Source: Bacillus gobiensis
GTDB lineage: Bacteria > Bacillota > Bacilli > Bacillales > Bacillaceae
Length of the DNA: 64,000 bases
NCBI RefSeq assembly: GCF_001278705.1
Contig: NZ_CP012600.1
Location: 3,349,917-3,413,916 of the forward strand
Direction of reading: 5' to 3'
The notes beneath the pieces are model-generated. The model made no database searches. It had not been told where the DNA came from and saw only the letters and a program-made list of their open reading frames with translations. The position numbers and the translations under genes were made by a program. Positions 9,160 through 18,056 of this stretch are shown here, one piece after another (the first letter of the stretch is position 1; every line of letters begins with the position of its first letter).

Positions 9160-9366
9160 TTATTTGTTCTTTAAAAAAACACCGACCGATAATAAAATAA
9201 CACCAATAACTCCTGCAACAAATTCAAGGATAAAAAAATCACCATCACGAAAAAATCGAATCAAGAACCCGCCCCCGAATAGTATCGTTATGGAAATGCC
9301 GTACATTAAGAAAAAACTTTTCCAAGAGATATCTTTAAATGAAGAATCTTCTTTATTGCTTTGCAT
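9160..9366 (-). CDS. Small membrane protein, unknown function
   Basis: 68 residues with a hydrophilic N-terminus and two hydrophobic segments (about 18-38 and 46-64). AGGGGTG lies 8 nt before the ATG. The two helices are joined by a short RFFRDGDF loop. No family recognised. It lies upstream of the MerR promoter on the same strand and may be transcribed separately. Confidence 0.6.
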   Translation of the reverse strand: MQSNKEDSSFKDISWKSFFLMYGISITILFGGGFLIRFFRDGDFFILEFVAGVIGVILLSVGVFLKNK

Positions 9367-9791
9367 ACTTTCACCCCTAACCCGCTTCTATCTAAAATCC
9401 CCCTAAATTCCTGCTGTCTCTCTATTAAATTCATCTAAAATTAACTTCTTAACACCTTGCTGTTATTCCTATCAAAAAAGCTTTTTATCCCAAGAAATCC
9501 CTGATTAGTCACATCCTCATAATAAGTTAAGCTTTAAAACTTTGTATCTCCTATTTAATCTCCTACTATAAATCTAATTAGAATAAAGCCGATTCCCCTT
9601 TGTGAAGGAAATCGGCTTTAAGACTAGTTCTTTTTTTGTTGAGCACCCTGTAAGGCTAATTAGAGAGAATATACTTTCAGTTCAGATTTTGATCAAACTT
9701 TTTTTAAACGGTTGGACTTTTTTCAGTGCAACTTTCTTTGAAAGCTACACATATGAAAGAACCTTGATTTGAGGGATTTTTAGGTTATCTT
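9367..9791. other. Intergenic region
   Basis: No gene seen in 425 AT-rich bases. It contains the hairpin at 9585-9619 listed separately. A plus-strand frame at 9164-9406 is the shadow of the small membrane protein. Confidence 0.6.
9585..9637. terminator. Hairpin followed by T run
   Basis: AAAGCCGATTCC pairs with GGAAATCGGCTTT (9607-9619, one bulge). A TTTTTTT tract follows at 9630-9637 on the plus strand. It could end transcription from either side; the SleB-like gene on its right points towards it. Confidence 0.5.
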
Positions 9792-10409
9792 TTACTTTGC
9801 AAATATGTGGTTTCCTATTTTAATCTCTGTTTCCCTAGTGAAGATCCAATCATTAGTTGCTATAGTTGGATTATAATAATAAACCGAACCGAATGTAGGG
9901 TCCGAGCCTTTTAAAGCATCAATCACTGCATGATAAGAATCGCTATCAGGAGTCAAATTATATTGACCATCATTTACAGCTGTAAAAGCATTTGGCTGAA
10001 AAATAACATCGTGAGTATTATTAGGAAAACCTGATTCTGACACTCGGTTTATAATAACAGCAGCTACAGCAACTTTTCCTTCATACGGCTCACCGCGTGC
10101 TTCTCCCTGAACAACCTTTGCCATCATTTCTATATCATCTAATTTTTGCTGTGTTTCGGATCCAACGTCTCCATCTTGTGATAATCCAGTATCTAGCTGC
10201 AATTGTCTAACAGCATTATCTGTAATAGAACCATAATACCCTGTCGGCTGATCAGTAAAGTAACCCATTTTTTTTAAATCCTCTTGCAATTTATAAACTT
10301 CTTCTCCTCGATTTCCTTTATGTAAAACTTCTTGCGCAAAGATTGAATTGGGGGCAATAAACAGTAAACACGTAAAAACAACAACCGGAATTATTACTTT
10401 TAACCTCAA
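9792..10409 (-). CDS. Cell wall hydrolase, SleB/CwlJ type, with peptidoglycan-binding domain
   Basis: 205 residues from TTG 10409. A signal peptide (LKVIIPVVVFTCLLFIAPNS with cleavage near IFA-QE) is followed by a PG_binding_1 domain (about 30-90: VLHKGNRGEEVYKLQEDLKK). The C-terminal Hydrolase_2 domain (about 95-205) includes VVQGEARGEPYEGKVAVAAV, whose glutamate is the expected lytic-transglycosylase acid. This is the layout of SleB, the spore cortex-lytic enzyme, though this protein is shorter than B. subtilis SleB (about 305 residues). It implies a spore former. Other exported hydrolases of the same family are possible. Confidence 0.85.
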   Translation of the reverse strand: MRLKVIIPVVVFTCLLFIAPNSIFAQEVLHKGNRGEEVYKLQEDLKKMGYFTDQPTGYYGSITDNAVRQLQLDTGLSQDGDVGSETQQKLDDIEMMAKVVQGEARGEPYEGKVAVAAVIINRVSESGFPNNTHDVIFQPNAFTAVNDGQYNLTPDSDSYHAVIDALKGSDPTFGSVYYYNPTIATNDWIFTRETEIKIGNHIFAK

Positions 10410-10623
10410 AATACCACATCCTACAATTATATTTTTCTAATACAACAGTAGATTTTTCGATATAACTATATTCTTTTTGTCGGTCTCGAACCTCTAAGTG
10501 CTCTCCTCGCTCGATGAATGAAGCAGCATCTTCAATTACTTTCTTCTTGTTTGCTGGCAATTCAGTTGCCTGACATCATCATTCTGCTAATATGAAAATA
10601 AGACGCAAAGCCGGAGGGGAGAA

Positions 10624-10986
10624 ATGATAAAGAAAGTAAATCTTTTATCTGCGTTTGATCAGATTCACGACTATTATCAGCCTATAAGTGTTGCTAGTGT
10701 AAATGATTCCTCAATGAAATTGGTTAAAATTAAAGGGGAATTTTTATGGCATCATCACGATGATTCCGATGAATTATTTTTAGTAGTGAAAGGTCAAATT
10801 ACAATAAAGCTTCGGGATCAAGATATAGTTTTAAAAGAGGGGGAAATGGTAGTAATCCCTAAAGGTGTAGAACACATGCCTTTGGCAGAAGAAGAAGCAT
10901 ATGTAGCTTTAATCGAACCATACGAATTATTAAATACAGGAAACGTGCAAAACGAGCGATCTGTTCATCATGTGAAAAAGGTGTAA
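10624..10986 (+). CDS. Cupin domain protein
   Basis: 120 residues. Cupin motif 1 appears as FLWHHHDDSDELFLVVKG with two or three histidines and a glutamate as metal ligands. Motif 2 appears as GEMVVIPKGVEHMP. GGAGGGGA ends 5 nt before the ATG. Small one-domain cupins include epimerase-like, dioxygenase-like and mannose-6-phosphate-isomerase-like proteins; the substrate cannot be told. Monocistronic. Confidence 0.85.
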   Translation: MIKKVNLLSAFDQIHDYYQPISVASVNDSSMKLVKIKGEFLWHHHDDSDELFLVVKGQITIKLRDQDIVLKEGEMVVIPKGVEHMPLAEEEAYVALIEPYELLNTGNVQNERSVHHVKKV

Positions 10987-11025
10987 AACTAGAAAAAAGA
11001 ATTTTCTTATTAAACACGCAGTCCA

Positions 11026-11063
11026 TTAAAAAATGCCTAACAAGACAACTTCCTTGTTAGGCA
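11026..11063 (-). terminator. Terminator of the bceAB-type operon
   Basis: Perfect 11-bp stem TGCCTAACAAG / CTTGTTAGGCA (11034-11063); on the minus strand it is followed by TTTTTT. It lies just past the permease stop codon. Confidence 0.8.
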
Positions 11064-11070
11064 CAACAAT

Positions 11071-12954
11071 TTAGATTTCTGCTTGAATCTGCTTCGAATA
11101 GAAGAAGCGGACGACGAAAAAGTAGATCACCTGTATGGCGAAAAAGACACCAAGCACCACGGCAGACTCTTTAAATAAATCATATTGAAACGCATGGGAC
11201 AAGGCTGTAAGTGCAATGGCTCCATGGATAAGAGCGACAGAAATTGGCGCGAAGAAAAGAATCGCAGTTTGCCTGTTCAGCACTTTTTTCAGTTCGTTTT
11301 CGGTCAATCCCATTTTGGCAATGGCTTTAAACTTCTGTTTATCATCGTCTAAATCGGAATAAAGGCGGAAATAAAGGAAGCTTCCGGCAGAGACGAAAAA
11401 GACGACGCCGATAAATAATCCAATAAACAAGACCGGACCGAATTGTCTATTGATATCATACAATTCGTAATCCTTAGCCTTGAGTTGATAGGGCTCGAGG
11501 TCTTTCGATAAAATCTCTCCCGCCTCAATCACTGTCTGCTTGTTTCCTGATTCAGCCTGCCAGGCATAGATTCTTTCTACATTTATCGGATTTTTCAACT
11601 GTTCATAATCTTCATCAGTGACAACATAATACGATTTCAAATTAGGTAAAGCTTTTGACTGGATGATTTCTTTTGGCTGAACCTGCAGTCCCGATTCAAG
11701 AGGGATTGGTTCATTGAGCAATTGTTTTCCATTGCTGTATGGGTATCCTTCAAAGTCTACAACTTTTGCTTCTCCGTCAGCCAGCTCAATTTTATTCTCC
11801 CCGATCAACTCTGCAAATTGATTATAATCAGATTGTCTTGCGATCAATTGTTCCTGTCCATTCATATCAAAGTACCCGAGTATCGTTTCCATCTTCTCTG
11901 TCTCAATGTGCTTGTTATTTAACGTTTCATTAATAAAAGCTACATCCTTCTCTTCCTCAGTATTATCTTCCTGAGAGGTGTACGAAAAAGTATAGGCATT
12001 AAAGTTCTTTGTTGATCCGGTGAGCAGTGAATGTAATCCGTATAGAGTCCCGATCGCACTAAATGCGACGGTTGAAATAATAGCCACCATAAAAAACGTC
12101 CGCGCATTATCCTTCATCCGAAAGGATAGATCAGAAAACAAAAGCATATTTGTTTTACGCCAGAAGACGGTATCCTTTTTCTTAAGTCTTCGAATCACAA
12201 ATACACTTAACTGAGTAAACAATAAATACGTCCCTAGAATCACAACGATAACCACCGGAAGCATGACATTAAACACCTGAACTCCCTTTGTCATCAAAGC
12301 TAAACAATAACCGGAGGCAAGCAATAAAACGGCCAGAATCGTTAAAAAGATTGACGCCTTTGGCTCCCCTTTCGATTTCTTGTCACCTTTTATTAGGTTA
12401 ATCAGTTTTCTGGAGCGAAGCACAAAGGAAACAAAGAATGAAATGAACAAAAACAAAACAATAAAGGAAGCAAGCGTTAAAAGAATGGCCATCAGCGGAA
12501 AATAGAAATTCAGCTTGTTTTCGATTATCAGCACATTTTCCGCTGCCAGTAATATCACCTTGGTAAATACCAATCCGAGAGCAATTCCTCCGATGGTCGC
12601 AAAAAATCCGATCAGCATGTTTTCCAGAAAAACCATCGTTCGAATCTGGCGCATAGACATTCCCTGAACCATCAATACCCCGAACTCCTTCTTACGAGAC
12701 TGAAGAAAGGCGCTCATCGAGTATAAAACGAAGAAAAAGGAAAAGGCGTAAATGATACCTGCCGCCACATAAAGTCCAAAGGAAGCTTTACCGCCCATAT
12801 CTGAATTCAGAGCATCACCGCTTAATGCTGGATGAAAAGCAAAAACTGCAAAAGTAAAAAATACCATCACCGTAAACATGCTGCTAAGGAAGTACGCTAT
12901 ATACAGCCTTTTATTGCGGGTAACGTTATTAAACGCGAACTGACGAAAGGTCAT
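11071..12954 (-). CDS. BceB-type ABC transporter permease
   Basis: 627 residues from ATG 12954; GGGAGGG lies 6 nt upstream, while the ATG at 12960 would have no spacing. It starts MTFRQFAFNNVTRNKRLY, the family N-terminus. There are ten predicted helices: one plus three plus further pairs, then a ~200-residue extracellular domain (about residues 310-515) and three terminal helices ending in RFFYSK. FtsX-like segments are present. BceB permeases work with BceA and a BceS kinase to sense and free cell-wall precursors from peptide antibiotics such as bacitracin. The exact antibiotic is unknown. Confidence 0.9.
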   Translation of the reverse strand: MTFRQFAFNNVTRNKRLYIAYFLSSMFTVMVFFTFAVFAFHPALSGDALNSDMGGKASFGLYVAAGIIYAFSFFFVLYSMSAFLQSRKKEFGVLMVQGMSMRQIRTMVFLENMLIGFFATIGGIALGLVFTKVILLAAENVLIIENKLNFYFPLMAILLTLASFIVLFLFISFFVSFVLRSRKLINLIKGDKKSKGEPKASIFLTILAVLLLASGYCLALMTKGVQVFNVMLPVVIVVILGTYLLFTQLSVFVIRRLKKKDTVFWRKTNMLLFSDLSFRMKDNARTFFMVAIISTVAFSAIGTLYGLHSLLTGSTKNFNAYTFSYTSQEDNTEEEKDVAFINETLNNKHIETEKMETILGYFDMNGQEQLIARQSDYNQFAELIGENKIELADGEAKVVDFEGYPYSNGKQLLNEPIPLESGLQVQPKEIIQSKALPNLKSYYVVTDEDYEQLKNPINVERIYAWQAESGNKQTVIEAGEILSKDLEPYQLKAKDYELYDINRQFGPVLFIGLFIGVVFFVSAGSFLYFRLYSDLDDDKQKFKAIAKMGLTENELKKVLNRQTAILFFAPISVALIHGAIALTALSHAFQYDLFKESAVVLGVFFAIQVIYFFVVRFFYSKQIQAEI

Positions 12955-13693
12955 TTGCATTCCCTCCCATCAAGGAAAGTGTATCGATAATTTTTTGGAA
13001 AAAAGCCTGGCGGTTATCGCCGCGGTGAATTTCCGAATAAAACTTCCCGTCGCGGATAAAGACGACCCGATTGCAATAGCTGGCTGCCTGAGGATCATGG
13101 GTGACAAGCATCATCGTTGTCTGCTCGTTTCGATTGATTGCTTCTAGCATTTCCATGACATCCTTAGACGACTTGGAATCAAGGTTTCCTGTCGGCTCAT
13201 CGGCAAGCAAGAGCTTTGGCGAATGAATCATAGCTCTTGCCACAGCTGCTCTCTGCATTTGTCCACCCGAAATCTCGAAAATACGCTTTTTCATGATTTC
13301 TGAAATCCCAAGTTTTCCGGCAATATCTTTTGCCTTTTGTTTCATATCACTAACGTTTTTTCCGTCCAGTGTCAAAGGAAGAACGATGTTTTCTTCAATA
13401 GTCAATGTGTGGAGCAAATTAAAATCTTGAAACACAAAGCCCAGCTCACGGCGGCGGAATTTCGCCAATTCATCTTTTTTCAGCAGGTGCGGATTACGAC
13501 CGTCGAGTAAAACTTCGCCCGTTGTCGGTTCATCAATCGTTGCGATCATATTCAACAGTGTTGTTTTCCCGCTGCCGGATGGTCCCATAATTCCGACAAA
13601 TTCACCTTTATCAATGGTTAAATTGATATCCGTCAATGCCCGGTAAGCAATTTTCCCTTCATAAACTTTACTCGCTTGTTTTACTTGAAGCAT
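12929..13693 (-). CDS. BceA-type ABC transporter ATPase
   Basis: 254 residues from ATG 13693 (AAAGGAGA 8 nt upstream). Walker A GPSGSGKT, Q-loop VFQDFNLLHTLT, signature ISGGQMQRAAVARAM, Walker B LLLADEPTGNLD and the H-loop VTHD are all intact. The LTIEENI segment and the C-terminal extension are typical of the MacB/BceA class. The 3' end overlaps the permease by 26 nt. It powers the peptide-antibiotic resistance module together with the permease. Confidence 0.92.
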   Translation of the reverse strand: MLQVKQASKVYEGKIAYRALTDINLTIDKGEFVGIMGPSGSGKTTLLNMIATIDEPTTGEVLLDGRNPHLLKKDELAKFRRRELGFVFQDFNLLHTLTIEENIVLPLTLDGKNVSDMKQKAKDIAGKLGISEIMKKRIFEISGGQMQRAAVARAMIHSPKLLLADEPTGNLDSKSSKDVMEMLEAINRNEQTTMMLVTHDPQAASYCNRVVFIRDGKFYSEIHRGDNRQAFFQKIIDTLSLMGGNANDLSSVRV

Positions 13694-13784
13694 CACAAGA
13701 TCTCCTTTCGTATTTATCATTCGATCTGTGATCAGTGTACCTAAAGATAAAGAGGGGCAACTATCGATTCTTCTTTCACTTATA

Positions 13785-13798
13785 TTACATGGATGTAA
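13785..13798. promoter_or_regulatory. Palindrome upstream of bceA-type gene, candidate response-regulator site
   Basis: TTACAT-GG-ATGTAA sits across the end of the kinase gene, 92 bp upstream of the ATPase start. That is a fitting place for the operator by which the paired regulator induces the transporter. The role is inferred from position and symmetry only. Confidence 0.35.
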
Positions 13799-14786
13799 GG
13801 TTTTGTGTTGACGTGAAAATGATTCGGATCGTCGTACCTTTACCCTCCTCCGTTTCCAGCTCGATTCGGTGACCTAGATGATCCGCAGCTGACTTGCCTA
13901 CATAAAGGCCCATTCCCGTTGATTCCCTGAATTTCCGGCCATTCTCCCCTGTGAAAAACGGGTCAAAAACTCGTTTTCGATCCATATCAGGAATGCCGAC
14001 CCCAAAGTCGGCCACCTCCAGTACTGCTTCCTCATCTTTTTCATAAAGGATAATGACGATGTTATTGCTTATTCCCTTAGAATATTTCACCGCATTGTTC
14101 ACGAACTGAGACAGGATAAAAAACAACCATTTCTCATCGGTTTCCACTGTCATGTTTTCCTTTTGCTCCTGCAATTTCGGATATACCTGGCTGCGGATGT
14201 AGAAGCGCTTATTGTCACTGTTTACTTCATGAACTATTTTCGATAAATGGACCGGTTTGACGTGAAAATCCTTCTCGATTGTACGAAGCCGAGCCATATA
14301 CAGAATCGTATGTAAACCTATCTTCATTCGCTCCGTTTCTTCACGTATATTGGAAGATTCCGGCTCATCCAGGTTTTGCGCCGTCAGTTCAATAACGGAC
14401 AGCGGTGTTTTCATTTGGTGCACCCACTGATCCATAAACATCAGATGCTCATTTCGATCGCGTTCTGACGCTTTTAATTCCTGGCGATAGTATTTGTACT
14501 GGCTATGCAATAACTGGTCCAGCGCTTCTGCTGCAGGCGACAGATCCGTTTTTTGAAAAGAATCGTCAAGCGACTCCAATGGCTGGCTAAGACGCTGATA
14601 GTACCTGCGGCGGCTATAATAGTGATAGAGAAGGTAGCATCCGAGAAAGAAAAATCCGAGGAAAGCGGCATAAAGCGCTGGCCTGATGTTCCTGTACCCG
14701 TCAAGCCAGTAGATCAACAAAATGAAGAAAAATTGCAGCGTCTGAACGGCAATTAATAGCGAATGCTCTTTGAAAAAAAGCTTCAT
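13785..14786 (-). CDS. BceS-type intramembrane-sensing histidine kinase
   Basis: 333 residues from ATG 14786 (4-nt overlap with the regulator gene). Two N-terminal helices (about 8-28 and 35-55) are separated by only a few residues, so no input domain lies outside the membrane. The dimerisation domain carries MDQWVHQMKTPLSVIEL with the phosphoacceptor histidine. N-box SQFVNNAVKYS and G-boxes FGVGIPDMD and GMGLYVGK form the ATPase domain. Kinases of this type receive their signal from the flux of the partner BceAB transporter. Confidence 0.9.
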   Translation of the reverse strand: MKLFFKEHSLLIAVQTLQFFFILLIYWLDGYRNIRPALYAAFLGFFFLGCYLLYHYYSRRRYYQRLSQPLESLDDSFQKTDLSPAAEALDQLLHSQYKYYRQELKASERDRNEHLMFMDQWVHQMKTPLSVIELTAQNLDEPESSNIREETERMKIGLHTILYMARLRTIEKDFHVKPVHLSKIVHEVNSDNKRFYIRSQVYPKLQEQKENMTVETDEKWLFFILSQFVNNAVKYSKGISNNIVIILYEKDEEAVLEVADFGVGIPDMDRKRVFDPFFTGENGRKFRESTGMGLYVGKSAADHLGHRIELETEEGKGTTIRIIFTSTQNLTSM

Positions 14787-15490
14787 TCCTCTCCCGCCTT
14801 TGCCCAAGATACGTTCAAGCGGTATCCTGCGCCCCGCACAGTTTCTACCGCGTTTTCTATACCGAGCTCCTGAAATTTCTTCCTGACGCGTGTAATGTTC
14901 ACATTAAGTGTATTTTCATCTACATACGCGAGATCGTCCCATAGCTTTTCAAGTAAATCTTCTCGTCCGGAAACTCTCGGGTACCGCTCTATTAAACTTT
15001 CAATTATGTCCGATTCTTTTTTTGTCAAAGAAGCCATATTTGTTCCGAATTTTAATTCCAGCCTCTCAGGGAAAAGCTGAAGCCCGTCCCTTTCCAGCAC
15101 CCGCTCCTCAGTCTTATGCGCATATTCTCCATAAGCCCGGCGCAGATGGCTTCGAATTTTCGCCATGACAATTTCAGAGTGGAACGGCTTCGTAATAAAA
15201 TCATCCCCGCCGTTTTCCAAAGCCATCACCTGATCCATTTCCCCTGTACGTGCCGAAATAAAAAGAACAGGACAAATCGATTCTGTACGAATTTGCCGGC
15301 ACCAAGAATATCCGTCAAAGCTTGGCAGATTGATATCGAGAAGAACCAAATCGGGCTTGTTTTTCCTGAACTCATCCATCACATGGTCAAATTCAGTGAC
15401 TAAAATGACGTGATACCCGTATTTCATAATGTACGAATGCAGCAATTCCGCGATTTTCGGATCATCTTCTACGATCATAATTTTTTGCAT
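14783..15490 (-). CDS. BceR-type response regulator, OmpR/PhoB family
   Basis: 235 residues. The receiver domain (1-115) has the acidic pair in IMIVEDDPKI, the phosphoacceptor aspartate in DLVLLDINLPSFDG and the switch lysine in FITKPF. The winged-helix DNA-binding domain (about 130-230) ends with VNITRVRKKF and VRGAGYRLN. It is the first gene of the module, read towards the kinase and then the transporter. Its target is probably the bceA-type promoter in the gap at 13694-13784. Confidence 0.92.
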   Translation of the reverse strand: MQKIMIVEDDPKIAELLHSYIMKYGYHVILVTEFDHVMDEFRKNKPDLVLLDINLPSFDGYSWCRQIRTESICPVLFISARTGEMDQVMALENGGDDFITKPFHSEIVMAKIRSHLRRAYGEYAHKTEERVLERDGLQLFPERLELKFGTNMASLTKKESDIIESLIERYPRVSGREDLLEKLWDDLAYVDENTLNVNITRVRKKFQELGIENAVETVRGAGYRLNVSWAKAGEE

Positions 15491-15667
15491 TTATCCGACT
15501 CTCCTTTGCTTAGGTATATTATGGCATGTAATAGTAAGATTCACAAAAGACACGGGCTACCTTACAGCCGTGTAAGTGAATTGAAAGATGAATCAATTTC
15601 TTCATGAAGCGGTTGCTTATAAAATGTGAAATGTACTTACTGATACCAATAAAGAAAGGAGGATACG

Positions 15668-15772
15668 TTGAAAAAATTAGAAATTGAACTCGGCGTTACA
15701 GCACTATTTGTTATCTTCGGGGTATTGGCATACAAACGACAACAGCGGGATTTAAAACCAGCAGCTGAATAA
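15668..15772 (+). CDS. Very small membrane protein (34 residues)
   Basis: TTG at 15668 follows a perfect AAAGGAGG (15655-15662). The peptide starts MKKLEIELGVTALFVIFGV, has one hydrophobic segment (about 8-21) and a basic tail KRQQRDLKPAAE. The strong ribosome site and codon structure make it likely real. No homologue is recalled. It is divergent from the BceR-type gene. Confidence 0.55.
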   Translation: MKKLEIELGVTALFVIFGVLAYKRQQRDLKPAAE

Positions 15773-15789
15773 ATTCACTAAGAATCGCA

Positions 15790-16047
15790 GTTGAAGCTTA
15801 TTATGCAATAACAACAAATGAAACAGAAAGCTATAGAACGGAAAGTACCTATATACTTCACTCAAATGAAAGTGGCAAGGAACAGTGAATTGTAAAAGTC
15901 ATTTACGGAAAGCTCCGATCTGATGCCTTTCTTAAAATCTATCAGAAGGAAACTACAGCAAGGGAAACAGACGAAAAGGAAAAGAATATAAAAAAATGCC
16001 TGAGGATGTTATTTTTCATTTCATCTAGGGAATCGTTTTATGAGTGA
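15790..16047 (+). pseudogene. Decayed coding stretch with one in-frame stop
   Basis: One frame reads through 15790-16047 with a single TGA at 15886. It gives VEAYYAITTNETESYRTEST followed, after the stop, by IVKVIYGKLRSDAFLKIYQK. Composition is protein-like on both sides of the stop and there is no ribosome site. It looks like the remnant of a secreted or membrane-associated protein; the family is not recognised. Confidence 0.35.
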
Positions 16048-16073
16048 CCAAATAATGGAAGGGGATGCATCGC

Positions 16074-16853
16074 ATGAAAAAAATGATTCTTACATCTAGT
16101 TTGCTTGTTCCTACATTAATCTTAGGAGGCTGCTCATCAGCGAAAGGGGTTCAATCGAATCAGCATCAAGTACAAATTATTGATCAATCTAATAACGCCC
16201 AGGATGAAAACACTTCTGAGAAAAGCTATACGTCACTCGAAGCTTTACTAAAAGACGTCGAAGCCAATTTAAAAACAGACGTGCCGTTTGTCGCCCCAAC
16301 CGATATTCCTAAAGATGATAATACCTATTACAGCGCCGCCATTGACAACAAATCAGCCGGATACAGCGTGATTATTTTTCAAACAGACAAGCCTCTGCAA
16401 ATTAATGACGCGGAGTTGAACGATCTTGGCGAAGAGAATCAACTTGTCACATTGACGGGAACGAAATACGATTCAGCACAATCAGCTCAAGAAGAGACAG
16501 GCTATCAAGAGGTTCAGCAAGAAAATATCGACTTGGGACACGGGATTAAAGGATTGCAGGAAGGTGCCGCCGGTTCAAAATATCTAAGCTGGAACGAAGG
16601 CAGATGGTTTTTAAATTTAAGAGCCAATACAGATAATGCGATTAATTTGGAAGACGATGCAAAAGATATGGTTGAATTTCTTGAGACAAATACGCTGCCA
16701 ATCCCGAACAAATATGGCCAGATCAGTGTCGATTATGAAAACGAGGGTCATAACGCAGCCATTTGGCAAAACGGTCAAGATGTGTATGAAGCCGTGCCAA
16801 ATACTTCAGATCCTGTAGAAGCGTTGAAAATGATCACATCCGTAGAGAATTAA
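16074..16853 (+). CDS. Putative lipoprotein
   Basis: 259 residues from ATG 16074; GGAAGGGG (16057-16064) lies 9 nt upstream and excludes the ATG at 16065. The signal peptide ends with lipobox ILGGC. An Asn/Gln/Ser-rich linker precedes a ~200-residue domain with repeated SLEALLKDVEANLK-like and YSVIIFQTDKPLQIN-like strand/helix patterns. Such Bacillus lipoproteins are often sporulation or stress linked, but I cannot assign a family. It shares a bidirectional terminator with the converging PP2C-like gene. Confidence 0.75.
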   Translation: MKKMILTSSLLVPTLILGGCSSAKGVQSNQHQVQIIDQSNNAQDENTSEKSYTSLEALLKDVEANLKTDVPFVAPTDIPKDDNTYYSAAIDNKSAGYSVIIFQTDKPLQINDAELNDLGEENQLVTLTGTKYDSAQSAQEETGYQEVQQENIDLGHGIKGLQEGAAGSKYLSWNEGRWFLNLRANTDNAINLEDDAKDMVEFLETNTLPIPNKYGQISVDYENEGHNAAIWQNGQDVYEAVPNTSDPVEALKMITSVEN

Positions 16854-16883
16854 AAAAGGATAGGCTGATGCTTATCCTTTTTT
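16850..16883. terminator. Bidirectional terminator
   Basis: AAAAAAGGATA-GGCTGATGC-TTATCCTTTTTT forms a 10- to 11-bp stem with A and T tracts on its two sides. It serves both the lipoprotein gene and the converging phosphatase gene. Confidence 0.8.
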
Positions 16884-17784
16884 ATACATCTTTAGCTGTT
16901 GCATGCTGAACAGTTTCCGATTTTGCAAATTCTCTTTTCTGGCTTAGGTCAATGACGATTCCAGTTTTATCATCAGATGTTTTCAATCTGGGATACTTAT
17001 CACACTGAGGATCAGATTCTTCCATTTGAATCACTTTGTTTGCATAATTTGATATTCCGAAATGATCAATTGTTGATACGATAGCATTCCAGTCTGTTTT
17101 TTCCTCGATTGACGTTGAAGGATAAAACAATCCATCAGATATCATGTAAATCCTCTCCACACCGGATAGGTTTATCGTTCCTTTTTCCAAGAAGTCGGCC
17201 AGCCTCGGGTCTCCATTTAATACAGAATATCCATCAAACGTATTCGCCATATTCCGATTTTCTCTGATTGTTGGGAGTAAGTATTGAAATAATTCATTCG
17301 GATCGTGATAGCCTAACCGCTTTCCATCGAGTGATTTTTTTAAAGATTTCGAATCAAACCTGCTTACTTGATCGTGAGTAATTGTTCGTATCTGCCCGTC
17401 TGAATATCTGGCAAATAACATACAATCGCCTGTCTGAACATATTCAAGCGTTGTTTCCTTAATACGTACAACAACAAAAGCTGCACTCCACAAATCCGTT
17501 TTTTTATTCGTATCGATACCACTTTCAACCATCAATTCGTGTAATGAGTCATTTGCCAGAAGCACTTGATTTTCAAGACTGCTGGTTTTATCAACATCCT
17601 GTAAAAATGACCCTAATAAATTCGCTGCAATAAAGCCGCCAGTTTCTTCATTACGATTTTTATAAGGGGTTACAGATGTCGCCCCATCAATCACAGCAAA
17701 AATTTGATCCTGTTCGTTTACAACAAGCACATCCTCATTTAATTCTCGAGATCCTTTTATAGAGCATTTCTCGAAACGAATCAT
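16882..17784 (-). CDS. PP2C-family protein serine/threonine phosphatase-like protein
   Basis: 300 residues from ATG 17784 (GAGGAGGGG upstream). PP2C motifs occur in order: NEDVLVVN near residue 20, FAVIDGATS with the metal-binding Asp-Gly, a central LEYVQTGDCMLF, ERIYMISDGLF and the final SDDKTGIVIDL. The acidic residues needed for two metal ions are present. Such phosphatases remove phosphate from Ser/Thr residues in stress and sporulation signalling. No partner kinase or regulator is adjacent, so the target is unknown. Confidence 0.82.
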   Translation of the reverse strand: MIRFEKCSIKGSRELNEDVLVVNEQDQIFAVIDGATSVTPYKNRNEETGGFIAANLLGSFLQDVDKTSSLENQVLLANDSLHELMVESGIDTNKKTDLWSAAFVVVRIKETTLEYVQTGDCMLFARYSDGQIRTITHDQVSRFDSKSLKKSLDGKRLGYHDPNELFQYLLPTIRENRNMANTFDGYSVLNGDPRLADFLEKGTINLSGVERIYMISDGLFYPSTSIEEKTDWNAIVSTIDHFGISNYANKVIQMEESDPQCDKYPRLKTSDDKTGIVIDLSQKREFAKSETVQHATAKDV

Positions 17785-18056
17785 TTTGAACCCCTCCTCA
17801 TAAAATTTCACTTAATCAGCACTCGAAAAATCCTTTAACTAATCCTTCACCCCTGAATTTACCATACTATTAATTATATATTTATGAATAATGAAATGCA
17901 CAATTATCAATAAATTAAGACTATGGCAATAGTACCGCCGTCATGTTCTACAGAAAGGTGTACTTTTCTCTAACATACGAGCCAGAATCTAAAGGAGTTT
18001 TACGTGTGTGAATTGAAACTCTAAGTTATTCAGTTCTATGAGAAAGGAGAGGCCAT

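Noticed and set aside
10410..10560. Minus-strand frame LPANKKKVIEDAASFIERGE onward
   Set aside because: Protein-like composition and charged, but no ribosome site. It runs out of frame into the SleB-like gene. It may be the trace of a lost gene, not enough to call.
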